23,930 nucleotides of DNA from Entophlyctis helioformis (GCA_025526915.1 JAHLKH010000288.1:1-23930), one strand, 5' to 3'. Shown: positions 1 through 9,182, counted from the first letter of the stretch. Numbers and translations are program-made. Notes: a model not told the origin generated them from the sequence alone.

Positions 1-1
1 T

Positions 2-1258
2 TCAACACAGTCTGGCAGCAGTGCCACTGCCACAGTTTCCCCCGATGCTGCTCAGGGCGGCAAGGGGCCGAATGGACCTGGCCCTGGCGATCGCGACACG
101 GACCGCGGCAACACCAACCCAACCCGCGATTGGTGCCAGCAGACTGTCGGTATGCCGTGCGGATACGCAGCAGCCCTCCTTGGTGTCAGCATCGCGATTG
201 CATTGTCGCTTGTCGGCTTCATGGCTGTGGCGTTTGGCCAAGTGTGGCGTCGTATCGACGACGACAAGAGCAGGCGCTGGATGAACGGTCCCGACACACG
301 GCCACCGCGTCGAAACATTGGGCTTGATCTGGGCCTGGATTCCACCAGCTCGCCTCTGTCTCAGACGGCGACCGTCGTCTTTCGAAGCTCGCGCGATTTG
401 GACAATGGCAGCAACCGGAACCACGGCAGCAGCGATGATGACGAAGACGCAGCTGTCAGGTCCCGCCTGCCTGGCGCGCGGCCGGCTGCCATCGCGCGCG
501 AAGACTTTTTCGGCCATGCCAACCCCAAGGACGCCAATCCCAATACGGCAACAGCAGCTGGCCCTCCAAAGACGGTTGCATGGTCAGCATTTCTGCAAGA
601 GGAGCAGCGTAGGCAGACGCCTGCTGCCTCTGCGCCACACGCGCCACACGCGCCACGGTCTGTTGTCATCCCTCGCAGGTCAGACCGCAGCCTTGGACGC
701 GCCGCACAGCCTGCCCAGCCTGCACAGCCTCCGCCACCATTGCAGTCCCCTTCCGCCCAGTCACAGTCTATACCCACATCTTCCCGGCAGGACACGCAGC
801 TCAAGCCGCAAAAGACACTGGTCGAGTCATTGGCAAGACCAGCAACGCCGTATGATCTCCTGCAAGACCTGCTTGGATCAAGCAAAGACGATGATGAAAA
901 CAACGGCCAGTTGACCAGCAGTAGCAGCAGTAGCAGCAGCGCCAGCTTTTCTTCCATCCGTCCAAGCGAAGCTGCCTCCAACATCGACTGCTACTCGACC
1001 CGTACAAATCAGTCGCTCATGTCCATGATCCAGAGCAAGCCAGCAGCCGCATCAACAGCATTGGTAACGTCTGCACACGCAGCACCACGACCACATGGTC
1101 TCCAACTGCCTCGATGTAACCAGATCCCACCACACACTCTGCCACAACGCATAGAGATTAGTCCTCGCTCGCCACACTCCTTGCATGCGCACCAGAACCA
1201 ATCGCCGGTTCGGCTGCAGCCAATGCTGACAGTGCGCATGCGGCACGCCAGCCGCTGA
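2..1258 (+). CDS. Single-pass membrane protein, C-terminal part (5' end outside window)
   Basis: The frame is open from base 2 with no start codon of its own, so the gene begins before the window. The visible protein starts with a Ser/Thr/Gly/Asp-rich stretch, followed by one hydrophobic segment of about 25 residues (GYAAALLGVSIAIAL... around 160-235). Basic residues (VWRR) come right after it, then a long polar tail with Ser, Pro, Ala and Asp/Glu-rich low complexity and an 8-9 residue Ser run near 917-945. This matches a type I single-pass receptor or sensor with an extracellular stalk and a disordered cytoplasmic tail (inference). Fungal Wsc/Mid2-type wall sensors have this shape, but no diagnostic ectodomain is visible, so I give no family. 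The last 60-100 residues are uncertain because another frame stays open beyond the stop, to about 1430, and could be joined by an intron. Confidence 0.6.
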   Translation, partial: STQSGSSATATVSPDAAQGGKGPNGPGPGDRDTDRGNTNPTRDWCQQTVGMPCGYAAALLGVSIAIALSLVGFMAVAFGQVWRRIDDDKSRRWMNGPDTRPPRRNIGLDLGLDSTSSPLSQTATVVFRSSRDLDNGSNRNHGSSDDDEDAAVRSRLPGARPAAIAREDFFGHANPKDANPNTATAAGPPKTVAWSAFLQEEQRRQTPAASAPHAPHAPRSVVIPRRSDRSLGRAAQPAQPAQPPPPLQSPSAQSQSIPTSSRQDTQLKPQKTLVESLARPATPYDLLQDLLGSSKDDDENNGQLTSSSSSSSSASFSSIRPSEAASNIDCYSTRTNQSLMSMIQSKPAAASTALVTSAHAAPRPHGLQLPRCNQIPPHTLPQRIEISPRSPHSLHAHQNQSPVRLQPMLTVRMRHASR

Positions 1259-1632
1259 CACTTCCGAGGCGACTCTTGCGCGCAAACCCGCGCGGTGGCT
1301 CGCCCTCATCCCCACTGTCGCCGCAGTCGCCGCAGTCGCCCCAATCGGCACCGACCGTCTCGACACAGCTGCACCAGCATCCCCCCACTCAGCCACGCAG
1401 CCAATGCGAGACTCATGACAACCGAGCCATCACGGTCAGCATTGCCACGATGGCATGACGACCGCGTGCACCACGGCACTGACGCCAAGACGACCGATAG
1501 AGCGCGGCCGGCACGACCCGGCTACGCCGCCCCGCCCCACGCATAGACGCATCTCCGCACACACTGTAGAATGAATTGTTATTGTGCATGCCGCCACCAA
1601 AACACAACAGACAGCTCCAGAAACACGGTTGT
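1259..1632. other. Intergenic stretch between convergent genes
   Basis: These 374 bases hold no gene I can support. The left part (1270-1430) is Pro/Ser/Gln-rich in two frames and might be a spliced 3' extension of the membrane protein to its left. The rest would serve as 3' flanks of two convergent genes. A purine run (gagagagagag, about 1652-1663) follows just beyond, near the 3' end of the nucleotidyltransferase gene. Confidence 0.4.
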
Positions 1633-1669
1633 TCACTCGTCGCTACCAAGAAGAGAGAGAGAGAGGGGA

Positions 1670-4578
1670 TCAAATGATGGCAAGGTCCTCAAACTGCAAC
1701 ACGACTGGCGCAGACACCAGCCCGTTGTCGTGCACATCCGATCGCTTCCGGCCCTTGCGGCCCTTGCCACGCGACTCGCCCGTCTCGCCACGAGCCCCGC
1801 CCTGGCCGTCCACCGGCTCCTCTGTCTGATCGCCAGGCACCGGACTGCCGCCCTCGCTGCGGGTGCCCACCCGCCATGTTCGACAAGGTACGCGAGCCTC
1901 ATCTTGGCGCGCGTCATAAACGTGCGCACAACCTGCATCTTGTGCCGGCGCTGCATCTGCTTCTTGGACGACTCGCGGGGCTGCTGCTGCTGCGTGCACG
2001 GGGCAAAGAGGTCGCGCACCGCGTGCGTACGGCCCGAGATGATGAGCTCGACGGCACGCCGGCACTCAGCAATGAAGACGGATGCGCGTGAGCGTGCGCG
2101 CCGTGTTGTGGTCATCTCGAACGGGTCCTCGACAAACAGCGTCCGCTTCGATTTGCCTTTGGCCTTTCCAGCCACAGGCGCTGACGTCGCTGCCGTCTTG
2201 CTTTTGTCTTTGGGAGCCGTGGCAGGCTCCGCGGAGCCCATATCGACATTCGCGAGCACAAGGCCGTCCGACGCCGGGTTCGCAACATATCCAGCCTCGT
2301 GAGTGGGCAAGGCGGTCGTAGCAGACAACACGTTGCCATCGATACCCAAACCACCCGGGAGCATGGTCACATGGCCGTTGCTGTCCACAGACACAATGCC
2401 GCCATCGCGCACCGACACGCGCAGACCCTCCTCGTACGAAAACTCGTAGCCAAAGAACCGCATAAACTCAAAAAAAGAGCGCAGCAACGCCTTTGCGCGA
2501 GCGCCAGACGTTGTTGATGTTCTCGCCAATGGCAATACCTGTGCCAGCCACGCGCTTGAGAATCGGATGGTTAAAGTCGCGCTCGTAGGTGACGTCGATC
2601 TGGCGCATGGGGATCGCTTTGCGTTTGCCCAGGCGGCGCGTGGGGACGGGCACTGAGATGATGTTGGGTGGGCCAGAGGCTGCTCCAATCGCCTGCAACG
2701 AAGGCAGGATGCCCACACGCTGTAAAAAGGCAATCGCCATGAGGGTGTACGCGTACGAGCTGAGAGTGCCTGTACTCCATCCATCCATCCATCCATCCAT
2801 CGGCCCAGAATGGTTGTCAGCAACAGGATCGGCCCAGCAGGCTGTACATCAATGCGAGAGACTCACCACCGCTGGACGGATTGTTAATGTCGCGCGACTT
2901 GGCCCACATCTTGATGAGCATGATGAATGGCTTGATGCGCGGATCAAGCATGGTATACGTCTTGAGCAGAGCCGAGTTGAACACGCCCAGGTAGTGGCCG
3001 ACGTTGATGTCGGCCGTCACGCCAAACTGCCTATCGACAAACTTGCAGATGGGCACGCGCGCGTTGGAGATGGCGACAACATCGACCATGCCCGCGCGAC
3101 GGAGAGAGTTGGCGAGATGGTGCATGTTGCGAACAGGGTGCGAGGAGAGGTCGCCGCGGACGACTTCGATGGTCATATCCACGTCCGAGGAGTTGGTGCC
3201 CAGGTTGTTGACGGACGAGCCGAACAGGTAGACGCAGACGTCCTTGTAGTTCTTGTCGAGGATCGCCTGCACTTTGGCGAGAAACTGGGTGCGGTCGGGA
3301 TGGCCACCGATGCGCGTCACGTCGGCATAAAAGATCTGGAGGTCAACCACATACTCGAGCTCGCGCACATCGACCCATGGCGCAGTCTTTGTCGCGTCCG
3401 CAGTGGCCGTCGACGCAGCGCGGTCTCGGCTCTTGCGGCTGCCTGCCGTGGGAGCCAGCTGGTCCATTTCGTATTTCCAGATCGTCATCGCCAGAGCCGT
3501 CCGAGTCCATGTCGCTGTCGCTAGTACCGGCCTCGTCGTCATCCTTGATGGTGAAGTAGTCTTCCGCGAAATCAGCCCAGACATCGGCGATGGTGATCGC
3601 AGCCTCGCGGTCAGCGTCCGTCGGCGAGTCCATCTTGTCCAGGAACACGTCGCGATCATTGGCGTTGGGCACACGCGTTTCAGAGAGCGTCCACACCTCG
3701 CCGCGGATAAGCAGCTTGGGCGACCCAAGCTCCGAGAAGAAGGCAAACAGGCGGGATTTGGGAAACGCCCCAAACCGAGGACCGCCGTGACGGTCCAGCC
3801 AGCGTGAGAGCTCGTGGTGGAACTCGCGCACGACGAGACCGAGATCCGAGCCTGGCGCCATGCGCTCTTCGGTGCCAAACAGGCAGAGTGCGCACATGAC
3901 GATGGGCACGCGGTGCAGCTCAATGGCCTTTGCCTTGGACTCGGCCGACAGAGTCTTTACAGCGGCAGGCGCTTTAGGAGGCAAAGCAGCGGGGTCAGAC
4001 CCGCTTGGTGCTGCAGGCTTGTCTGTTTTGATCTTGGCGATCCTGGTCTCCCGGGCAGGTGCCTTGGACACCGAGTCGGCCGTGGGAGCAGAAGCAGAAG
4101 CAGCGGGCTGAGCAGACGTGGCAGCAGCCGATCCATAGGCAGGCAGATCTGCCATGCGCTGGGCCGACACTGGCCGCTCGGGCTCAAACTGCTTGGTCAT
4201 GTCCAGCAAGAACGGACGCAGATGGGCGACAAAGGGCCAGTTTGAGGCGGCAGCAGAGGCAGCAGCAGCATCGCCGCCCTGCGAGAGCGAGCGGGCATGT
4301 GCACGGCCAGCGCTGTGCGACAGAGCAAGCAGCAGATCCCTGCCGTCAGGCCCACCACGGATTGTCTTGAGGTACAGCAGGCCCTCCGACTCGACAAACA
4401 CAGGGAACACCGAGTCGCCCAGGATGGAGGCGAGCCCGCCGGGAGCGGAGGAGGGCGGGAGGAGCTCGTCGATCCACTTTTGCTTTGCGTGGAAGGTCAG
4501 GGTCTGGCGGGCGACGAGCTCGTTGTCCTGGAGCAGCTGCCTGTACAGCGAGCGGACGCGGTCCGAGGCGGTCGCCAT
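1670..4578 (-). CDS. Cid1/TUT-family terminal nucleotidyltransferase (non-canonical poly(A)/poly(U) polymerase), frame-broken
   Basis: This family adds A or U residues to RNA 3' ends. Reading 5' to 3' on the minus strand: an Ala/Pro-rich N-terminal half from the first in-frame ATG (4578), then the catalytic core. The core has FGSSVNNLGTNSSDVDM (about 3226-3172), with the GS and DxD signature of the polymerase-beta fold, and a third acidic site in TADINVG (about 3015-3000). An intron at 2866-2770 (GTGAGT...TACAG) joins SSGG to TLSSYAYTLMAIAFLQ. The PAP-associated part follows (NNVW..LLRSFFEF, FGYEF, VEDPFE.T). The reading frame breaks near 3465-3490, near 2510 and probably near 1880; no good intron explains these. 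If the last break is not real, the stop is at 1633. An open Ala/Gln/Pro-rich frame runs upstream to about 4840, so the N-terminus may be longer. A/U preference cannot be read from the sequence. Family call firm, exact model not. Confidence 0.75.
2776..2802. repeat. (CATC)n microsatellite inside an intron
   Basis: A run of about five to six CATC units lies just inside the acceptor end of the nucleotidyltransferase intron (2866-2770, minus strand). It reads GATG on the coding strand and sits a few bases upstream of the acceptor TACAG. Length variation here would not alter the protein but could shift intron length. Confidence 0.8.
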
Positions 4579-5140
4579 GCGCAGCGTGTGGTTCTGTGCC
4601 CAGAACACGGTGGCCGCAGCCAGGACGACAAGCTCGAGGAGCAGCTGGTCCCGCGGTGCGAGGCTGGCGGCGCGGTGGGCCTGGGGCTGGGCCTGTGCCT
4701 GGGCGTGGGCATGGGGCTGGGGTGCTGGCGCCGTTGGAAGCGGCCAGCGGTTGCTTACTCTTGTGATGCCGCGGGCGGTGGCTGCCGCTGTTGCCGTTGC
4801 TGTTGCTGTTGCCGTTGCTGCCGCCGTTACTGTTGCTCACAGCGGGCTCTGAGGCGCCTGCCGTGGCTGCGGTATCTGGCATGGCGGGTATGTCTGGCAT
4901 GGCGGGCAGTGTGGGCAGTGTGGGCAGTGTGGGCAAGGCTGGTTCAAGCGAGTCGTCGGAGGATCGTGCGGTGGCGGCAAGTGCGCGTTGGGCGTCTGGA
5001 CGGCGTCTGGTCGGCGTCTGTGCACAGCGGCCAGCGCATCGACAGGTGCCACTCGGCAGCCGCAACACGCAAGCAGGCACGACAGCCACAAGACTGCGCG
5101 ACGGCCGAACGACTGCACGACGACAACTGCACACACAGAT
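4579..5140. other. 5' region of the nucleotidyltransferase gene and intergenic space
   Basis: The stretch lies between the first in-frame ATG of the nucleotidyltransferase and the stop of the SET gene, both on the minus strand. One minus-strand frame is open from 5134 and encodes a Thr/Leu/Pro repeat (PTLPTLPTLP, about 4900-4940) followed by a Ser/Asn/Gly run. A GTAAGC donor-like site sits at about 4757. This may be a spliced upstream exon of the nucleotidyltransferase, but the splice phases I tried do not fit, so I leave it unassigned. Confidence 0.4.
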
Positions 5141-5833
5141 CTATGCAGCGTCTTTATTCCCTTGGCTCCCTTCCGGATCGTTCCCCTCGTCGTCACCCTT
5201 GTCGTCACCCTCGTCGTCGCCGCATCCATCCGTGCTGCGGCCCTTCCAGAAGCCCTTGCCGTAGCTCACAAGCACCTCCTGGCCCTTGGCAATCTTGCAT
5301 GTCGACACCACGCCCATGCCCACCACCCCGCTGGCTGCATCGCGGAACACCTCGAAGCGGGCATTGGGCCGCACGCCGATGCCTCTATAGTCGTTGAAGA
5401 ACCGTGCCTCGTTGCCCGCGATCTCGGCGTCGATCGACAGCCCGTGCCCAAGGTTGATGATGTAGTCGGACGTGGTGGATGCGCTGGCCTCGGGCCGCAC
5501 GATGCCAATGTATGTAAGGATGTGCGTGCCTGGCCCGATGGTGGCGAGGGCGTGGAGGCTGCGTTGGCCGACGGCTGGGTGCGAAGGGTCCGTCACCTTG
5601 ACGATGCGCACGAGCGGACGGCGGTTTTGTGGAAGCGTCACGACGGGAATCTGGTCTCTCATGCTGCTGCTGCTGCTGTCGCCGGACATGGACTGTGCGA
5701 GTGCAGGCTTGGTGGTGTAGAAGCGCACAAGTTCTGCGGGCACGTCCTTGGCCCACTCCAGTCTGGTCAGATACCGCAGCTCTGGCGGCCAGCCCTTTGG
5801 TGCCGCTGCATTGCTGTCGCCGTTTTTCGGCAT
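5141..5833 (-). CDS. SET-domain protein (putative protein-lysine methyltransferase)
   Basis: The 230-residue protein contains a SET fold: GPGTHILTYIG (first SET strand), SDYIINLG, the central NEARFFNDYRG, a strand PNARFEVF, GMGVVSTCKIAKGQEVL, and the closing VSYGKGFW with the expected catalytic Tyr. SET proteins transfer a methyl group from S-adenosylmethionine to lysine. The usual RFxNHxC motif reads RFFNDYRG here, a variant I associate with fungal orphan SET proteins, and no pre-SET or post-SET cysteine cluster is visible. The C-terminus is a short Asp/Gly/Glu-rich tail. The ATG at 5833 is the first in frame, but a TGGCAG acceptor-like site lies immediately before it, so an upstream leader exon is possible. 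Only about 47 bp separates the start from the end of the inverted duplication, so the promoter lies within the duplicated DNA. The substrate is unknown. Confidence 0.72.
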   Translation of the reverse strand: MPKNGDSNAAAPKGWPPELRYLTRLEWAKDVPAELVRFYTTKPALAQSMSGDSSSSSMRDQIPVVTLPQNRRPLVRIVKVTDPSHPAVGQRSLHALATIGPGTHILTYIGIVRPEASASTTSDYIINLGHGLSIDAEIAGNEARFFNDYRGIGVRPNARFEVFRDAASGVVGMGVVSTCKIAKGQEVLVSYGKGFWKGRSTDGCGDDEGDDKGDDEGNDPEGSQGNKDAA

Positions 5834-6069
5834 CTGCCAGTTGACGGTCGGAGCGTCAAGATCCCAGTTTCAACGGAGGGGCAGCGACTGGCCGGCACAC
5901 AAGACGACGATAACGGCTCAGTGGCAAAGGACGGTTTCATTGAGGTCAAGTATGCATGAGAGTAATGAACAAGATGCGGGTGTCGGTGTAGATGGAGGTG
6001 TGGAGGGCAGTGCACCACGGCGCTGATGTGCATCTAGTGGTGCACAGATGGAACACTCTGCAGGATCTC

Positions 6070-6870
6070 CTAGCCGAAGAGGGGAGGGATGGGACCGCTT
6101 GCACCTTGGGTCTCCGAGTCGCGGAGGGGAGGGATAAGAGTGGTCTTCTCCTTCGTCTCCTGGCGCTTGCTGAGGCCACTCGCGACCGATGGTGCACCTT
6201 GGGTCTCCGAGTCGCGGAGGGGAGGGATCAGAGTGGTCTTCTCCTTTGTCTCTTGGCGCTTGTCGTACTGGTGGACAACAACCGGAAGGGGCTCCGTCGA
6301 GCCGCGGAGATCCTGCGCCGGCTGCTCGATCTGGTCAAAGAGGGGAGGGATGGGCTTGTTCTTCTCCTTCTGGGTCTGGCGCTTGGTGAGGCCACTCGCG
6401 ACCGATGGTGCACCTTGAGTTTCCGAGTCGCGGAGAGGAGGGATGGGACCGCTTGCACCTTGGGTCTCCGAGTCGCGGAGGGGAGGGATCAGAGTGGTCT
6501 TCTCCTTCGTCTCTTGGCGCTTGTCGTACTGGTGGACAACAACCGGAAGGGGCTCCGTCGAGCCGCGGAGATCCTGCGCCGGCTGCTCGATCTGGTCAAA
6601 GAGAGGCGGGATGGGCTTGTTCTTTTCCTTCTGGGTCTGGCGCTTGCTGAGACTGGCTGAGACGGACGGTGCACTTTGGGTCTCGTGCGAGTCGAAGAGG
6701 GGAGGGATGGGCCTGGTCTTTTGCTGGCCGCCTGCCTGGCGCTTCTCGACTTGGCGCTTGTGGGCGAGGCCAGAGGAACGGCCTTGGATTTCGGTGGCTG
6801 GGCCGGTCGGGAGGGCCGAGGCCGAGGCGAGGAGCAGGGCAATGAGGGCGGCGACGGAGAAGGTGCGCAT
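6070..6870 (-). CDS. Secreted Kex2-type repeat precursor, copy A (266 aa)
   Basis: The protein starts with a clear signal peptide (MRTFSVAALIALLLASASA, cleavage likely near residue 19). It then carries seven Lys-Arg sites (residues 38, 43, 76, 117, 163, 204, 235), each followed directly by Gln. The released segments share an IPPL core in the forms PIPPLFD, LIPPLRD and PIPPLFG, eight in total, within polar sequence (QTQKEKNK, QETKEKTT, DSETQGA). Residues 78-164 form an 87-residue unit repeated from 165 on. The pattern matches fungal Kex2-processed repeat proteins such as pheromone precursors, Rep1-like surface peptides and RiPP precursors. It lacks cysteines and the recurrent Tyr core of known dikaritins. 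The peptides would act outside the cell; function is unknown. The protein ends in a free Gly. The gene lies in the left arm of an inverted duplication and has a TATA box about 125 bp upstream. Confidence 0.85.
   Translation of the reverse strand: MRTFSVAALIALLLASASALPTGPATEIQGRSSGLAHKRQVEKRQAGGQQKTRPIPPLFDSHETQSAPSVSASLSKRQTQKEKNKPIPPLFDQIEQPAQDLRGSTEPLPVVVHQYDKRQETKEKTTLIPPLRDSETQGASGPIPPLRDSETQGAPSVASGLTKRQTQKEKNKPIPPLFDQIEQPAQDLRGSTEPLPVVVHQYDKRQETKEKTTLIPPLRDSETQGAPSVASGLSKRQETKEKTTLIPPLRDSETQGASGPIPPLFG
6379..6639 (-). repeat. Extra 261-bp (87-residue) coding unit present only in copy A
   Basis: This unit encodes residues 78-164 of copy A, from QTQKEKNK to GLTKR. The next segment (from residue 165) repeats the same order: QTQKEK, IPPLFD, HQYDKR, QETKEK, IPPLRD. 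Copy B has the composite unit once. The copy A unit also carries an internal 15-residue insertion (SGPIPPLRDSETQGA) that resembles the C-terminal end of the protein, as expected from unequal exchange. Because the units are tandem, which one counts as extra is arbitrary. Confidence 0.8.
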
Positions 6871-6992
6871 GTTTTGGTCTTGGACGGCGAGCGAGCGCGA
6901 GAGGGGCAAGCGATGGGGCAAGGGAGCGAGGGCTGTGCTGGATGGAGCGATGCGATGGGGAGCAATGGAACGGGCCGATCTGCTGGCCTCTC

Positions 6993-6998
6993 TTTATA
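6993..6998 (-). promoter_or_regulatory. TATA box of precursor gene A
   Basis: On the minus strand this reads TATAAA (context gagTATAAAGAGA), 123-128 bp upstream of the ATG at 6870. The same element, with the same spacing, precedes copy B. In a genome where the other genes show no obvious TATA box, it suggests a strong or inducible promoter (inference). Confidence 0.7.
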
Positions 6999-6999
6999 C

Positions 7000-7198
7000 T
7001 CGCCAGCCGCGGCGATTTGCAGGCCCTTGTCGCGGGCTCGTGGGCGGGTCGAACAACGCCTGAGCCTCAACTGTTTGCATTGTCGGCACGCGCAAGCCAC
7101 ATGATCGGTCCGTGTCGGGCTTTTGCCGAGCGTCTGCCTCTCCTCCTGCTTGATCGCAGCGGATCCAGCCAACCCTTGCTGGTGGCTGTTGGCGCTTA

Positions 7199-7237
<39 letters not shown>

Positions 7238-7970
7238 GTGACAGTGACTGGGTTGCCGTGCTGCCGTGCTGTCGTGTTGCCGTGCACGCAGCCAGCCAGC
7301 CAGTCAGCCAGCCAGCCAGTAGTGCACGACTGCAGGCAGCAGCACGCCGCACCTGTCGGCCGGCTGTGGCTGCAGCCCCCGCCTGCTCGCATCTCGTCAT
7401 CACCAACGGGCACAGGTCGCGGCCATCGGCCCCATCTGTGTCCGTCACGGGTGGCGATGCCGTTGCAGCACGAGCACAGCACGAACGCGGCATGAACGCG
7501 GCATGAAACGCCGGCACAAGCCTGCCATGTCGACTCCTGTTGCCCGCCCACATGACGGAGCGTCTCAATGTTTCGCCGCTGCCTCACGGGTCCACGCCTG
7601 CCTCACGGGTCCAAGGCGTGCCAATGGATGGAGAGCATCGAGCATCCTGCCAGCATTGTCGCTCGCCATTCGTCGGCAATCCCGCGGCTGTTTGCCTCCT
7701 TCCGGATCTCGCCTCAGCCACTCCTTGGTCCGCGTCCAAGCTGTCTTGGCGCTGTCAACGTCTGGCGGCATCTGGCAATGTCTGGCAATGTCTGGCCGTC
7801 GATCCTCTGCACAGGACCGACTGGACGTCCAGGCGACTGATACTCGAGATGTGCACGCTGAACTGGCTGCCACAAGGCAGACCAATCAGCGGCGTACTCT
7901 CAGGCTCGAGATCCAGCCAATCAGCGTTTGCAGCAGCCAGCTCACTTTGGCCCACTCATCGCTTGCGTGG
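7000..7970. other. Upstream region of divergent genes, no coding sequence supported
   Basis: The region separates precursor gene A (minus) from the Derlin-like gene (plus). It holds the outward end of the left arm up to 7766, a GTC microsatellite, a CAGC-rich patch (7288-7325) and two copies of a CCTCACGGGTCCA element near 7583-7613. Several frames are open on both strands, including one continuous with the Derlin-like frame, but they are low-complexity and identical in the other arm, where they lead into no gene. I regard them as chance GC-rich frames. Confidence 0.55.
7199..7236. repeat. (GTC)12 microsatellite in left arm
   Basis: There are twelve perfect GTC units (7201-7236) about 330 bp upstream of precursor gene A. 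The counterpart in the right arm has fourteen GAC units, so the two arms differ by two units within otherwise matching sequence. Confidence 0.9.
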
Positions 7971-9182
7971 ATGGACATGACGCAACAACAGAACCAAGTG
8001 CGGCGCTGGCCGCTGCTCAAGCAGCACACTGGCCGGCTGGGACTTGCGAGTGTGGTGGACGACCTGAGCGCACCCTCGTTTGCTGATGTGCGTGCTGGCC
8101 GCTCGCTTGTCCCTCTGCGCAGCGGCCTCAGGGGCGGTGCAGAGATTACTCCTCTGGACGGCGCCTCGTCCTACGGCAATCCGTTCAGTATGCCTGGACC
8201 CAGCAGCGCCGGCGGCATGGGCGGCATGGGTGGTGCAGGCGGCTTCGGCGGCATGGGCGGCAACGCCGGCAGCATCGATGCCAGTCAAGCCTCGTCGTTC
8301 ATTGCTGGTCTTGCCACGCCCGAGAACATCAGCACGGCCAAATCATATGTGCGTGCGCAGGCGACCCGAGTTGCCTACTCGGCGCCCATGACCACCCTGC
8401 AGATCGTTGCCGGTGCGTCGATTCATATCGCTTCCACGCTTGGCATGGTCTCGCCGGCGGCCGTGCTGTTCCATCCGCGGCTTGTGCTGCCCCCGTACTC
8501 GCAGATCTACCGAGCGGCCTCGTCGTTCCTTGTGATTGGCCTGTCGACGTTTGATGTGATTGAGCGCATGCTCGGGCTGGCCTACTGGCAGGCGCCGCTT
8601 GAGCAGACTTTCCCCCGTGCGATCAAGGCGCCTCTCACGCCCCAGCAGCAACAACAGCATCAGCAACAGCAGGCGTCCAAGTCGCCGTCGGTGTTCAGAT
8701 CGGTCGTTGACTACTGCCGCGCGATCAACCCGCGGTTCCTGCAAATGCAGTTGGTGACGGCTGCCGTCATTGTCGCGGTCGAGCTGTCCGTCTTCCAGAA
8801 CAGCCGCACGCGCCACGACGGCGTCTTCCTGCACCTGTTCCCGTACACGCTGTACCCTGTGCTCGAGCATGCCATGCGCTGGCTGTGGGCCATGACCGCC
8901 GACGAGCGGCAATCGATCGTGCTGTTTGGCATCCTGCGTCTGGAGCCCGTCATGGTGCCGCTTGCGACGTGCGCGCTGGGCGGGTTCGGGTCGCTGCCGT
9001 CGACTGGCAAGGGACTGTTTGCTGCGGTTGTGGCAGCGCGCATCCTGGATCTGCGCAGATGGAACGGTGAGCCTGCAGTGGACTGGTTCTGGCAGGTTGC
9101 CAAGTCGTGGTCCGAGTGGGTGTCGTCCATGGTCGCGACCGTCACTGCCAGCGGTCGCCGTCCTGCCGCCCGATCCCAATAA
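7971..9182 (+). CDS. Derlin/rhomboid-like multi-pass membrane protein (403 aa)
   Basis: The ATG at 7971 (MDMTQQQ) is the first start outside the duplicated arm; the frame is open further upstream but only through repeat DNA. An N-terminal segment of about 120 residues ends in a Gly/Met-rich GGMGG patch. Next comes a Derlin-like core: hydrophobic VAGASIHIASTLGM, then VLFHPRLVLPPYSQIYRAASSFL with the phase and spacing of Derlin segment 1 (family pattern P-x-LVL..QIWRL.TSF), DVIERMLGLAYWQAPLE, a Gln/Ser insertion (QQQQQHQQQQ), and three more hydrophobic stretches ending near ALGGFGSLP and AARILDLRRW. Derlins work in ER-associated protein degradation, moving misfolded proteins out of the ER. The protein is longer than typical Derlins (about 250 aa) because of the N-terminal region and the insertion. 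A UBAC2-like or other inactive rhomboid is an alternative. Confidence 0.6.
   Translation: MDMTQQQNQVRRWPLLKQHTGRLGLASVVDDLSAPSFADVRAGRSLVPLRSGLRGGAEITPLDGASSYGNPFSMPGPSSAGGMGGMGGAGGFGGMGGNAGSIDASQASSFIAGLATPENISTAKSYVRAQATRVAYSAPMTTLQIVAGASIHIASTLGMVSPAAVLFHPRLVLPPYSQIYRAASSFLVIGLSTFDVIERMLGLAYWQAPLEQTFPRAIKAPLTPQQQQQHQQQQASKSPSVFRSVVDYCRAINPRFLQMQLVTAAVIVAVELSVFQNSRTRHDGVFLHLFPYTLYPVLEHAMRWLWAMTADERQSIVLFGILRLEPVMVPLATCALGGFGSLPSTGKGLFAAVVAARILDLRRWNGEPAVDWFWQVAKSWSEWVSSMVATVTASGRRPAARSQ

Larger units (their letters stand above)
5880..7766. repeat. Left arm (A) of a large inverted duplication
   Basis: This block recurs in reverse complement at 12877-14508. Shared DNA begins at GGCAGC (5880) and ends at GTCTGGC (7766). 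It contains the promoter side of the SET gene, the whole secreted-precursor gene A, its TATA box and about 0.9 kb of upstream DNA with a GTC microsatellite. Long stretches (for example 6676-7104 against 13545-13973) translate identically in both arms. The 3' flank of the precursor gene is slightly more diverged. The length difference of about 255 bp is mainly one extra 261-bp coding unit in this arm, less two microsatellite units. No transposase, terminal repeat or target-site duplication was seen. Confidence 0.9.

Noticed and set aside
3466..3540. A 69-bp GTACTAG...CAG intron to explain the first frame break of the nucleotidyltransferase
   Set aside because: Its length is a multiple of three, so it cannot change the frame as required, and the sequence inside it reads as a plausible acidic protein segment.
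6070..6660. Plus-strand open frames of up to 222 residues over precursor gene A (and their mirror on the minus strand over copy B)
   Set aside because: They are the antisense shadow of the repeats. The precursor strand has the signal peptide, regularly placed KR sites, TATA box and stop; the antisense frames have no recognisable domain.
6100..6700. Regular DNA repeats resembling a CRISPR-like array
   Set aside because: The repeats are in-frame protein-coding units of unequal length in a eukaryotic gene, without constant-length spacers.
7503..7970. A longer N-terminus for the Derlin-like protein, starting inside the left arm
   Set aside because: The frame is open but consists of duplicated noncoding DNA, and the right-arm copy leads into no such gene. 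The ATG at 7971 lies in unique sequence and is the conservative choice.
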